DNA from: Cladocopium goreaui
Taxonomy: Eukaryota > Sar > Dinophyceae > Suessiales > Symbiodiniaceae
Reading direction: 5' to 3'
DNA length: 64,000 nucleotides
Assembly: GCA_947184155.2 (NCBI GenBank)
Contig: CAMXCT020002328.1
Coordinates: forward strand, 33,501-97,500
Shown: positions 36,072 to 50,700 of the stretch, piece by piece
How the letters are laid out: every line of letters starts with the position of its first letter
How positions within the stretch are numbered: the stretch's first letter is position 1
The notes under the pieces: model-generated
The model's database searches: none
What the model was told of the DNA's origin: nothing
The model's input: the letters and a program-made list of their open reading frames with translations, nothing else
Translations under genes and position numbers: made by a program

Positions 36072-39000
36072 CTGGCTTTAATAGCTGGGATTTATCAGCT
36101 GATTTGGATGAAAAAAGTCACCCCAAATATGGTATGTAGAGGGTTGATCTATCCCCATGTGTCTCTATTTCATCACTATTTTTGGATATTTTTGGATATT
36201 TTTGGATTGTTTGGTAACGTTGCAACAACCCGTGTTCGGTTCGCTTGGTCTAGCTCAATGATGTTTCAGAATGTTTCAGATACCTCTGGTCTGATCCCAG
36301 TCACAGAGTTGTCCTGAAAGCTGTAATCTCATCGATACAACAGGATTGAGAATGAATGGGGAAGCAGAGCGCTGGAAAATCCAGTTGGGTATGTTGGGAA
36401 ACACACAGAAATCTGATAGGCAAAATCTTCAGCAAATGTTTGTTAACCCAAAGAAATTGTCATGTTTTCGGATCTGAATCCATCCATTTCTATGCCGCAT
36501 AGGGATATTCCCCTATTTTGTTCGATGATTTTCTCATTTTTCCCGCAGCTGATTGCCGGAGGGTATCCCACAAGTTTGACCGGAAAGGACCAGAGGTGTT
36601 CAACAAAAAGCAGTTGATACCTCCAACCTAAGTGGCATCGTGTTCCCAAACCCGGCATTGAAAGCCGTTTTGTTGCCATTCATTCGACCCTGCATTCCAA
36701 AAAAGTTATATAATCTGGTTACCCTCTGGTAATTTAACGTAGCTATTGAAAATGACCATTTATAGTGGATTTTCCCATTAATAATGGTGATTTTCCATAG
36801 TTATGTTAGTTTACCAGAGGGTATTTAACAGTTCGCCATGGAAAATCCCTTCATTTTTCAGTTCGGTAAACCATCTATTTCTATGGGGCCATGGCTCTCC
36901 CATGGCTAGTCTATCCGCTGGGATTGGTTTAATATATCCCGCTGGGATCCATAGGATGCTGGTATATTAATGCTAACATGACTGGGCTATATATCCCATG
37001 GGATCCGAATGTTACCATAGATAGCAGCACCATGGATCCTATATATATATATATGGATCGTCATCTCATGCATGGTAGACTTCGAAAGTATCGATAGTTG
37101 GTGTCCTCAAAAGTTGGATCAGTTGGATTTGGTTTTTCAGCATTTTACCCATTGCCCTTTGGAACACTAACATAGCTATGGAAAAACACCATTCTTTCAA
37201 ACGGTAAATCATCGAACCAAATGGGCCGGCTATACCGACTAGCTGTCTTAGTTTACCAAAAGGGTACCCTCTGGTAATTTAACATAGCTATTGAAAATGG
37301 TGATTTATAGTGGATTTTCCGATTAAAAATTGTGATTTTCAATAGCTATGTTAGTTTACCAGCGGGTAACCTGGACTCCCAAAAATATATCCCATCGTTT
37401 CTAATCATCATTTGACCCATTGCCCTGTGGAAATCAAACATGGCTGGAACATCCACAATCTCTAGATAGAAATCTTCATTTAGTTGGGAGTATTCCATCC
37501 ACGTTTGATGACACCGGAGGGCACAGATAGATCATGATAGATCCACCATAAATATCCAAATAAAAATAATCCCATGATAGATGACAAACCACATTTTCAT
37601 CCGTTAACCATCATTAAGCTAATTTTTCTGGATGCTGGGTAACCATGGCTACCCTCTGGTAAACTAACATAACTATGGAAAATCACCATTTATGGTAGAT
37701 TTTCCCATGAAAAATGGTGATTTTCCATAGTTATGTTGGTTTACCAGAGGGTAACCCCATTGAAACCTGGGTTTCAACCACCAAGCGTCATATCCGGCTG
37801 CCCCGCCGGGCGCGGGCCCAGGGCCACCCGCAGCCCCGGTGGCGAGCCGATCTCCGCCAGGTAGAGTGTGTCGTCGGCGCAGTGGATGTTCACAGGGGCA
37901 TCCACCGGAATTCCTGCAGAGGCGTGGTGGAAGACATTGGAACACCACGAACTTGTGGTACCCTCTGGTAAACTAACATAGCTATGGAAAATCACCATTT
38001 TTAATGGGAAAATCAACTATGAATGGCCATTTTCAATAGCAAACTGTTAAATTACCAGAGGGTAACTTGTGGAGAAATGGTGCTGGTAGTTACAACTGGT
38101 TTTACCAAAAGGCGATTTGAGGATATTTTGAGTCACAGATGAGTGACTTCATGGAAAATCTGAACCAGAAACCATGATATTTACCCAATAAAGTTGGGGA
38201 GTTCCTGTACATTTTCCTAAATCAATGCTGTATTTGAGAGATTTAGATGGGGTCAGAACTACATTGTGGCTGGGGAAATCACCATGTTGATGTGGATTAT
38301 TATCCCGTTTGCAAGTATGAGGACTTTTGAGTTTTGTATCTATGTTGTGAATCCAAAATGTGCCAACTTATGCCAGGAACCTTTGTGTTTTACCACTCTT
38401 CATCGTCATGGGGCTTTGTCGTTTGAGGCCCTGTTTTTTCTGTTCCAGAATGAGGCCCTTGACCCAAAAATAGCATGGCCGCCGTCGCTCAGTGGAGCCA
38501 GAGGGGAGGTGTTGAGGTGTTGAGAAAGAGTGACACTGCGGCAGAGCATGATGCCGTAGAAATACAGTAAGCATAATGAGACATGATCTATACAACAAGA
38601 ATCAGCAAAAGCACCTTTAAAGTGCACCTGGATAGATAAATCCATGATAAATCCATTCGACCCGTCAAAAATGTGTACGCCATAGGCACGGAGACATTGA
38701 AGTAAAATCGATGCGACTAAACCACTTGACAGTACTGTAACCAACTGGAATGAGGACGTAACCGAAAAAAACATCGCTAACATAAAGCTCCCAAACATCC
38801 CACATTATATATATTGTTGATGCCTTACCACGAAAAAACAATGATGGTGGAATATTGAATATGAATATATCAACTCAACATAGAAAATGCATGAAAATGC
38901 ATCAACCAATCAATATTATCTGGATGACTTAGAAAAATTCACTCATCTAGAAAAAGTTCGGCCGTCGCATAGCCATACCCCAATCCACTTCCCGTCACCA

Positions 39001-42000
39001 GCGTCTCCTGAGTCGCGCCGGGCTTTCATCAGTGCGGAGATCTTCTTTTTCGGTTCGTCGCCCCAATCCATGATGTGATCCCAGAAGACCGAGGGAATTC
39101 CTCGGATTCCGCCGACGATCGGAATCCCATCCCTCAACACCCGAAACCACGATGTAGGGGATGAAATATGATCAAAGCCAACAAGGGATAGGTGAAGTGG
39201 CCGGGCACCCCATGGGTTGCTGCGTGTTTTTGCTCAAGACATTCCCAAAGTCTTTGTGGTTTTTGGATCTCTGATGATATAGGCAAATGGATATCCAAAT
39301 CAAATGATATAGACAAATGGTGAAAAAATGATGATATATCATATATATATATAATTATATATATATGATTATATATGTCATTTTGGATCTCAAATGATGA
39401 TCCTGAACCCATGTGATGTGGACAACAACCAACGGAAATGCATCGGAGAATGTCTGCGAAATACTACGGGGATTCCCCTTCGCTCAACTGCAGACCATGC
39501 TCCAGGATGGGTCAAGATGTACGCGTAGCCAATCAGGACCTTCCGGAAGATAGCGGATGGAAGAACAGGTGGTCGAGTCAAAAATTGGAAATGGCCATGG
39601 ATTTTTTTCGGTGATGTGCCTGTGCTTTAATGGTGATTCTCCGTAGCTATGTTAGTTCAACCAGCTGGTGTCCTCTGACAAAATTTGACCCAAGAGTCTG
39701 GGTCTGACCCTCATAGGTAGACCACATTCACTGTCATCCCTCAACTGATTGGATAACATGGATTAAAAAAAAGTCCCCAATCTATTGGACCCTACGAGTA
39801 CAATCATTACAATAAATACCATGATTTGATGAATGTCAACCATCTCCGCCTTTTTCTCCCCATATTATTTTGAATGCAGGGGAGAAAAGAACACCTGTAT
39901 GTATATATTATGGTTTTTTGAGATTGTTAAAATCGCAATAGGGTTTTGCAGCCAGGAGAATGGCCCCCTCTGCCGACCTTGTCATCTGGGAAGGGCCAGT
40001 GGCGTTGGGTGCTGCCGGTGTCGTGGTTGTCGATGAAGGTCACAGCGTACTGCCTCGGTTCCCGTGGGTTGGCTCGTTGGATGTTCATCTTCCCAAATGT
40101 GGTATTGCAATAATTAACCACCCACGACTGGCATGGTAAACATATACCACCTATAAAATTGGTTGACTGGGGGATGGTGTATTACCCTCTGGTGAACTAA
40201 CATAGCTATGGAAAATCACAATTTTTTATGGGAAAATCCACTATAAATGGCCATTTTCAATAGCTATTTTGACATAACCAGAGGGTACCCACCATGATTT
40301 CATAGGTTTTGATCCAAATCATTCCAGGTTTTGTCTGGTCATGTACCTCCTGGCGGACCCGACCCCAACTCTGCTGGGCTTCTGCGCACCATTTGGTGAA
40401 GCGCCCAGTGACCCCAACCCCCGAACCATCAAAATACGAAATCTTCATCTTCAAAATAGGATTTCAAGCATCAAACAACCATCAAACACTATCAAACTCC
40501 TGCATTTCTTCAACATCCCCAACCATCCCCACCATCCACAACATCCACAACATCTTCCCAACAAGCTCCCTTGGGACCCTCTCACCGTCACCGCATCCAA
40601 GCCACGGCAACCAGCCGATGAGTCCCGGCGGCTTGCCCTCGCGGTCCCTCAGACGCCAGAACTGCGTCAAACGACAGGCCTCCTGGAGGATGCCCTTCGT
40701 GGTGAAATCGAAGGCCTTGGGGAAGATGAAGATGAAATGCTTGGGGGTGAGATGCATGTGTGTTTGAGACTAAGCAAAGAAACATGTGTATATATATATA
40801 TATCATATATGAACTACTTCTTTAAAACATAGACAATATATATATATATATGTATATATGTATATAAAGAAAGAAAGAAAGAAATCGAGAAATAAATAAG
40901 TAAATAAATACATAAACAAATAAATAAATACCTAAATAGAGAAATATATTATTAAATATATATATATAGACACAGTAACAATATTTTAATGATGGCAAGA
41001 CATAAACAAATCTTGCTGGTGGTCCTCTGCAGAGATGTGCCATGGTCAAGTTGCTATTGGGTTTACGTACTATGCAACATAGTACCCTCTGGTAATTTAA
41101 CATAGCTATCGAAAATCACCATTGTTAATAGGTAAACCATCTATTTCGATTAGGGCCATCTATACCATAGCAAACTGTTAAATAACCAGAGGGTAGGATT
41201 TAACCAACAACATGTTTATTATTTTTAATGGGTACACAATGGGAATGCAATGGCCAAGATGCAACAATATGATAAATCGATGACATGGTCATCCATCCCA
41301 GCATGGAAATCCTAAAAAGTGGGTATATAATATAAATGCTTATTAATACCCAATATGGAAATTTTGCAGTGATTATTCCATAAATGAATTTATATTATAG
41401 TGGGTGTGTAGTGTATCATGGAAATCCATTAATGGATTGATGATCATCCCCCAATATATAGCTGTAGAATCAATCTTTTGACCATGGCACATATAGGTTA
41501 CAATAGGTTACAACGACTATCGGGATCCAACCAACCCCCCAGTGTGGCAACCCGCCCAATGATAGCTGCTTAAGATTTGCTCTGAAAATAAAAACGTCAA
41601 ACTTGTTGGTGGTTAAAATTCGCCCTTAATACACTTTTATTGTTGGGAATCCCTATGCCTACTATAAACTTTTGGGGTGCCAGAAAGGGATTGAGCCCAT
41701 AAACTACTATGAACTACAGGTGCAAGCGGACAAGTGCTTATTTTACCACGGGAATTTGGTTTCCCTCCACCAAACAAAGTGCTTGTGAGGGAACCGTGGT
41801 GCCGAGATAGTCAGGTCAGGCTTCCCATCAACAATAACAAAAAAACACCAACAATTAACAGCAACAAAGTTAGATATGTATATATATATCATATGTACAC
41901 ATGATGTTCATGTGTACATATATATATATAGGTTTCCTTAAAAAAATGGTGGGGTAACCCCCCATAGCTGGATGGTTTATTTCATGGAAAAAAGAAACGC

Positions 42001-45000
42001 AAGAAATGAGAGATTCCCAGGTCTTGCTCCAAGGGACCGAGGACTTCTTTCCGGTGGCGTTGATCCAGTCCACCAACTGCTGACGATGCTTGTTCTGGTC
42101 ATAGCCTGGACTTGGGACTTGGGGGATCTATCATGGAACAAACCAACCATGGTTATTCTATGGATATATAGTGGGAAGATATCATCAACAAGATGATGGG
42201 GCATCTTTTTTTTTGGCTGGATATTTCATGGATATTTCTAGTGGGTAGATATAACCATTTGATTGTGGGAAATGTGAACCAGGGGAGTTCCATTCCAGGA
42301 GGATTTGACCTTTTCGGGGGATAGAAAAAACCAGCCGGTCATGGTTGGAGATTCTATGGATCATGGGGAGATAGAAAACCAACAAGATGATTTTGAGAAG
42401 TGGCGACCCAGCATTTTTTGGATCGCGTTGATTCATAGCTGGAGAAGGCCATGTTGGTAGCGGCCTTCGAAGCCAGTTCTGACATGATGCGAGCATCACC
42501 AGCCGGGATCATTCCTTTTTTGGGGATGGATTTCAGGATTTCCAGGATTTCTGGAGATTTCATCGCCAGTTCTGGTGGGATTTCTGCGATGATGTTCCAT
42601 ATTTTTCCCATCATATATGGTTAATGATGATGGTTAATGATGATGGTTAATGATGATGGTTAATGATGATGGTTAATGATGATGGTTAATAATAATCTGG
42701 TTGGTGGTTTCAACCTACCCCTCTGAACAATGATGGAGTTAAAGTCAGTTGGGATGATTACATGCCCAATATGATGGGAAAAATAAAAGCCATGGTCCAA
42801 ACCACCAACCAGTGTTAATAAGTTTCACCAACGACAATGGTGTGCAGCAGTGATTCAAGTAGGAAAAAATCTAAGTAGGATTTCAGACATTCGAAATAAG
42901 GGTGCGAAGGGAAAAATGGTGATCCGAAGAATCATCAGGCGATTCATGGTGATCAGCGTTTCACTAAATAGAAGGCGGATTGGGCCGCATGATTTCCACA
43001 TATTTCCACTGCGTGCACACTCACATCAAAAGGTGTAGCTAGTTAAAGCCACTTGGTCAGGTAAATACCCCCCAAGCCACTGAAAGTGATTGGTATCGGT
43101 ATGGTTCACAATGACCGGCCCCAAGAATTATGGATTGTCCAAATGATAGTGACAAACCATTTCAGAACATCCAAATGGGGGATCCCCTAAAGTATAAAAA
43201 ATCATTTATTGTTGCCAAGATTGTCAACCTGAAGACCTGCGGGGCAGAGCCAAGTTTGAGACACACCCAGAAAATCACAGAGCCAGAGCCTCTAGCCAGA
43301 ACCAGGGAGCAGAGTCCGTGGCAGTCGTAGTGCATGTCCGTCCACAACTCTCCCACTGCCCAGGCGGGGTGGCTCTTGCTGCAATACTTTCCTGAAGGAT
43401 GGCGTGCTCCGCAAGGGTGGCGGTCATTAGATAAGTTGGTAAACAGAACAAAGTTAACTATGGTCTACAGCTAGTACAACGATGGTTAGATGGAACCAAC
43501 TTATGGCTAGGGGGGACTATAACTACGTATAGTTTGATGGTTCACGCCTACTGTAACTAGAGTTGGATGGTGAATTAAAACCGACAAGAGCGCGAATCAA
43601 CCAAAACAAACATTGAGATTTCACAAACACGAAAAAAGAGCCTTGGGATTTACACAACATAAACATTGGAATTCAACCGGCAAAACATCGAGAAGGTTGC
43701 CCCAATATCTTCTCATCATTTCTGATCTATCTCCACAAAAAGCAGGATTTCCAACCCAAGTTTTCTCATCTACTAGTACCCTCCTGTAAACGTTTACATA
43801 GATGTGGAAAACCCACCATTTGTAGATGAGTTTCCCAAGAAAACTATTGGTTTTCAACATGTCTATGCTAGCTTACCCCAGGGTATCTCATCAAAAATCA
43901 GGAAGTCCAACCCAAGTTCAGCCGCGTCTCCCACAAACTCCGCACCGTAACCCTTCACGAAATCAAAGCGCCATCCATCGAAACCCACCTGTGACGTTTC
44001 AAGCGAGGAAACTCTGAGCAGGTCTATCAGAGAAAAAAACAACCCTGCGCCATTGACCATGCTCCGTCGATATACATACATAACCATACATACATACATA
44101 CATACATACATACATACATACATACATACATACATACCATTACATTACATTACATTTCATTACATTTCATTACATTACATTACAATACAATACAATACAA
44201 TACAATACAATAAAAATACAATACAATACAATACAATACAGTACAGTACAATACAATACAATACAATACATACATACATTACATACATACATATATATAT
44301 ATGTAATTATGTGTGCATTTCTAATATGATATCATATATGTGTATAGCTCTATTTAGTCATTATATATCATTACATATTGTATAACAGATTGCTACAACA
44401 TATCTGAGAAAAATATCACACATTCAAAATCAGATCTTGGTGTGTTTTCAGTTAAAAAGACTGCCACTTTGTTTTGAAGCGCAACAAATGCAGCTGCCGC
44501 CTGCAAACGCAGCCAGCGCAGCCAGATGCTTATGGATTCCTGCACCTGGGCTCATTTTGCCGGCCGGTCTTGAGAAAGGAATGTTATGAAGCTAGCTAGA
44601 GAGATGCTATAGCTAAGTGTTTCTGAACAAGGTGTCATCCCCAAACCAAAGGTTTTGTTCTTAACGCGGACCATGCAAATGGTTTGCGTGCCTGGTTTCA
44701 ATGGACATGCCTTTCTTTTTGATGTGATTACTGTGTATCCCCATGGCCCTTTTGTTTCTTGGTGGATATAACATTTGCATTTTGCATTTTGCATTAGGAG
44801 CGATACTCTGAGTATTATCGTCTGTTGAACCCCGCATGTCACACGCCGCATGTCAGAGGGTCATCTCCTCTCTTGGCATTGTTCTCCTGAGTTAGTTTTT
44901 TCAATTTTATCCTCTTGCTTTTTGGAATTGATACACAACTTCCTTGGTTAAACAACCACTTCTAGCTTGAACATCTTATTTCTAGGGCCTTGCCGGCACT

Positions 45001-47751
45001 TAGGATGTAGTTTTGACAATCCTGCGTAGCAAGTCTCCTTTTTATCTAGGGTTACACCCACTCAATTCAACATGGTTGCCCCAACAATGCCCAAATCCAG
45101 GTGCAGAAAATCATCTTCCAGACCCCCAATTTTATCTGGTGAGTGGTTTCAACCCCTCTGAAAAATATTAATCAGTTGGGATCATTATTCCCATGTATTA
45201 TGGAAAGATAATCCAAATGTTCCAAATATACATATATATATATATTAGATTATTGGATGATGACTATTATCATTATTACTATCATTATCATTATATATCA
45301 TTATTATCCACATAGAACAGTACAACCAGGTACATTTTGCAGGGGGTACCCTCTATACGAATCCAACGATGGCTAGAAAATCCCCATTTATTTCGATGCT
45401 TTTTCCCATCAAAAAGCTCCATGAGCGGCTCGAGGATCTCCCGGTCAACCGTGTTTTTATGATCTTATTTTCTTCGTATGATTTCCCATGAAATCCCATA
45501 GAAAATCCCATGAAAATCCATTAAATCCAATTAAATCCCATTAAATCCCATGGAAAATCCCATGGAAAATCCATTAAATCCCATTAAATCCTATTAAATC
45601 CCATGGAAAATCCCATTGAAAATCCCTTGTTGGTTAAAAAGAAAAGGATTCACCGGACCCCGGAAACCGCCGCACCTTGGGGTTGCGATGATCAATGTCC
45701 GGTGCAGCATCGAAGCGACCGTCCAAGTGCCCCGGGCCGTGCATTCCTGGGCGAACCGATGAGGAAGCGATGGAGCCAAGTCGCGGGGAGTTCAACCACA
45801 TGGCTATCTGGTTGGTGGTTGACCTACCCCTCTGAAAAATATGAAAGTCAATGGGAAGGATGACATCCCATATATGAAGACCTGGGGGACCACTTTTTTT
45901 TGAGTCGATTCTTAGGACTATGTGGATCCAATTTTTCGTAGCGAAAAATATGACACCTATACCTTAGTTGAACAGCCCACTGCTAAAGAAACCAAACTTC
46001 TGAAATGATAGAGATCACAGTTCATCATCAAATGTGATATAGTCCTTCTGAATCGAGGCCCAGTGTCCTAAATTCACTGCGCCAAAGAAACCCTGTGACC
46101 ACCCCATCATTCCCAGTCAGATGCCGGCCCGGTGGATTGACCCCATCCATGAGGACCGGCTGACCCAGGTTTCCTCTTGACGACACCAAAAATCAGACTA
46201 CCCTCTGGTAATGACTAACAGTTTGCTATTGAAAATGGCCATTTATCGCGAATTTTACCATTAAAAATGGTGGTTTTCCATAGTTATGTTAGTTTACCAG
46301 AGGGTATCCAAAAAAATATCACCATAAAAGGCTTGGTTTCGACCCTAATAACCATGTTGCTGAAGCCACAAAAGGATTTTTTTTCCCATAAAAGGTCCCA
46401 TGAGGAGTGATCGCCCATCTATCTCATGAAATCCCTTCGTTCAGGTCCATTCTGGAGCATGTTTACCCTCCGGTAAACTAACATAACTATTGAAAATTGC
46501 CATTTATAGATGGTTTACCCAATAAAAATTGTGTTTTTCCATAGTTATGGTAGTTTACCAGAGGGTAACCCCAAATTTTCTACATGTTTCCATCCATCCA
46601 AAGCATAAACGAAAGCAACGAATTCTCCATGGGGATCACTGGGCCCGACACTTAAATTCACCCGGGAAATCTCCAAAAATCAGGGATTTTTTATATGATC
46701 AAATCATATCAAATCCAACAAAAAACTAAAAGATCAGAGATAAAATGTATTAAAATGTTATAAAATCCCACAAAAGTCCCTTGAAAATCTGGAAAAAGGA
46801 CCCTCCTGTTTCTCATCCAAAAAATGGACCACCGAGGCGCCACTGCCGTCCGAATACTGATCGCCCAAGGTCACGGCCCAGCCACCCCAGTCCGCCACGC
46901 CGGTGAAGCTGGGCCTTCAGGTCGTCGATGCACTTGATCTATCTATGGAATCTGTTTGTCAATGGTATCTATCGATTCATGGTATCTGATGCTAGCTATT
47001 AAGGTATCTGATGGTATCGATTAAGGTATCTGATGCTATCTGATGCTATCTGATGGTATCTGATGGTATCTGATGGTATCTATTAAGGCATCTGATGGTA
47101 TCTATTAAGGTATCTGATGGTATCTGATGGTATCTATTGAATCTATTAAGGTATCCATTAAGGTATCTATTAAGGTATCTATTAAGGTATCTATTGAGGT
47201 ATCTATTAAGGTATCTATTAAGGTATCTATTAAGATATCTGATGGTATCGATTAAGGTATCTGATGCTATCTGATGCTATCTGATATTATCTGATAGTAT
47301 CTGATGGTATCTATTGAATCTATTAAGGTATCTATTAAGGTATCTATTAAGGTATCTATTAAGGTATCTATTAAGGTATCTATTGAGGTATCTATTAAGG
47401 TATCTATTAAGGTATCTATTAAGGTATCTATTAAGATATCTGATTGTATCTATTAAGGTATCTGATGGTATCTGATGGTATCTGATGGTATCTGATAGTA
47501 TCTGATGGTATCTATTGAATCTATTAAGGTATCTATTAAGGTATCTATTAAGGTATCTATTAAGGTATCTATTAAGGTATCTATTAAGGTATCTATTGAG
47601 GTATCTATTAAGGTATCTATTAAGGTATCTATTAAGGTATCTATTAAGATATCTGATGGTATCTATTAAGGTATCTGATGGTATCTGATGGTATCTGATG
47701 GTATCTGTTTATCTACAGTATCTATCTATCCATCCATCCATCCATCTATCG

Positions 47752-47796
<45 letters not shown>

Positions 47797-50700
47797 GATG
47801 TATATGTATATATATATATAACTATAACTGTACATAATTATAATTGTAGGCTTCTCCAACCCCTACAAACTGTGGACAGCATTTATATATATAGTACGAA
47901 GAGCAAACTCATGTTGACATCCCTGTCATGTCCTGGGGCGTTGGGGGTTGGGGCAATAACGTAGATCAATGATTTTCTCACTCTCTGCCTATTTTGTTTC
48001 AAACTTTGCCACGTTAAATCACTTTTTTTTCCTTCTACTTGTTTCGCACTCCTTGCAAATTGCAGCGATCCGGACATGGCTTGTTTCAGCTTGTTTTCAA
48101 GTAGCGCAACATGTTGTTACTGTGCGCATCAACACCACCTTGTCCATGCTCCGGGATCTGCTGGATGCCCATGGCACCCATGTCATGTCATTTGATTGGT
48201 ACCCTCCGGTAAACTAACATAGCTATTGAAAATGGCAATGTATAGTTGATTTACCCATTAAACATGGTGATTTTCCATATTTTTTTGTATGTTTACCAGA
48301 GGGTAATGTCCTGTCGCACAGAATAGGAGTAGGTTCCTGTTTCAAGGAAAATGACCGCAGCAGATGACTTTTTTTGAGCAGTTGATGCAAACATGTTGAG
48401 ACAATTTTTATCAATTTTTCGTCACAGGACCAGGTGAGAATATTCATACCCCAGTGAATATATGAGTCACTGGTAATTTCAATCGGAGAATGCATGGAAA
48501 AGAAGGGGAAAATGATCTCTGGGGAATCTTCTGTCGCCTCAAATGTTTACCAATAGCTGTATCACATGTATCACGGCTAACCTGACATACTAATGTGACT
48601 GCGAACATAGTATGTGGAAAATGAGATGAAAAAAAAATCGTATGGATTGAGGTGCGCATGATCATAATTTTAAGGACCTCCATGAGTTTTTCCGCAGGTT
48701 CTCCATGATTTGCCCATGGCTTTCCCCATGGCTTTCCCCGGCCTGTTCTGCATCCCACTGGAGAACTGGTTCCAGCGCCCCTGGGCGTCTTGACGATCCC
48801 CACACCTGGACGGCGTTCTAGCGGTTTTTGGCACCCATGGATTGGATGCTGAAAAATGGTGGAAAAATGATGGAAAAACCTACAATAAGTGGCTGAATTA
48901 ACTATGGTTTATGGATGTAAAAATGGTAGATATTTCACGAACTGTTGTTAACGGGGCTTATAAACCAACTTATAACATCTTGGGGGCACCAAGATGTAAG
49001 ATAGTCATAGATATTCAGGATTTTTCTTCAAACGGAAAGTCTTCACTTCGAAGCCAGGTCTCCGATAATTATGTTTGTAGTAGCTTCTATCTTTGAGTCC
49101 CGGGGTCCCCGGTTATATTTACTGGGATGCAACCAACCATACGTCAGGATTTGGCTTTGTCAATGGGGAATACCACCATTTCACGATGCTGAAATACGTG
49201 AAATCCATGAATCGAATGAGAGTGCAATTTCTCCCCAAAAAGATGCTGAAAGAGTGAAAACTTGAAGCTGTTCGATCTTTTTATTATAATTACAACATTA
49301 TGACACATGTATATAGGTTCATGTATGTTCATGATTGGATTCCTGGACCCATCAAGAATTGGGATGCAAATCTACAAGACCATCTTCTCAAGTTAAGCCA
49401 TGAAAACTACCCCCTTTTGTTTCATGAGTTTTCCCATCCCATTGGTTCAGTGAATGGGTATGCCTATGGATCACAATCCCAAACCAGTTTTGACCAATCA
49501 ACGGTGACATTTTTCATGGATCGCTTGGGGATCACCAAGCTCCAGGTCCCCCATCAGCGCCTGTGATTGATGACGATGTCGGCGAGGCATCGGATGCCGT
49601 TCTTGTGACACTTTTCCAACCTGGGCCCAGCTTGACTCGCCACCCCGAGGCGTTGGAGAACCCAATGATTTTTTTCACCAGTGGAGAACCCGGTGTGCCT
49701 TGGGGAGTGTCATGTTCCAGACATCGTTGGGGGATCGGAACGGGACAGATTCGCCATCCATGTGTTTCGGTGGGTCAAGTCATTGGGTAGAATATGTTTC
49801 ATAAAATGCCCATCTGCAGTTCATCTTCATCCCAGCACCCAAGCGTTCCCATCATCTAAGCCACAGATCTTCCAGAGCTTGTTGTGATCCATACTTCGAG
49901 CCATCCAAGTTGAAGAGTTGCGAGGGCAAATATCCCTGGCCACAGGGAAACAGAGCCAAGTCCTGAAAGAATCTGCCACTTGACTAAGCCTTACTAGCGT
50001 TGTTTTGGTCACGTCTCCTGCTCTAAAGTGTCCATCACTCAGGGCCTTGGACAAATTGTTCGAAGATCATTCTTCCGCTTGGCAATAAGCATCTTTGAGG
50101 GTTTTACTTCGGTTTTTCAGGTATAGTAACGTCATCAAGTTTGCCTGAGCCACTCACTCCAAAAAGATTCCAGTTAGACAGGATAACCATCCCATTCTCT
50201 AGAAGTGGAAATCGACAAAAAAGATAGCCGGACAAAATGACGCAATGGTTTTCGAAACTACCAACCATGTCATATCTACAATTCTTTTCCTTGGCGTTTC
50301 ATCCACAATTTTTGATGGCAAACGTCCCATTTTCCACGCTCAAGCCTTCCATCTGTGTGATCAACATCCATCGTTGGGATTCTTCGATCATCCCAAAAAA
50401 AAAAACAGGGATGAAATCTCCACTCAAAAAAACTACATCAATGATCACTGGCAATGATCATGAACCAGTGCTGGTGTTATTGTTCTTATAATATCGCTAT
50501 AGCCAATCACAATTAATTACCAGTATGGTTGTCTATGCTTGCTAACAACCAATCACAATTCGTGGTTAACTAACGATCAACCAACAGTTTTGGGGAACTA
50601 ACAACCAATGATGTGTTAACTAACGACCAAGCAACGTCGCAACGTCAACAGCGTTGGGATCTGCCTGCGGAGCCACTGACTGTGAGCACGGGGGAAGCCA

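Noticed and set aside
38406-38798. 130-aa hydrophobic minus-strand ORF
   Set aside because: It lies in an amylase intron whose flanking exons join without it. No motif, and composition is like the surrounding intron.
45420-45480. Minus-strand exon-like segment [11 protein letters not shown]
   Set aside because: The exon at 44501-44545 ([15 protein letters not shown]) fills the gap in the amylase alignment exactly, so this segment is not needed.
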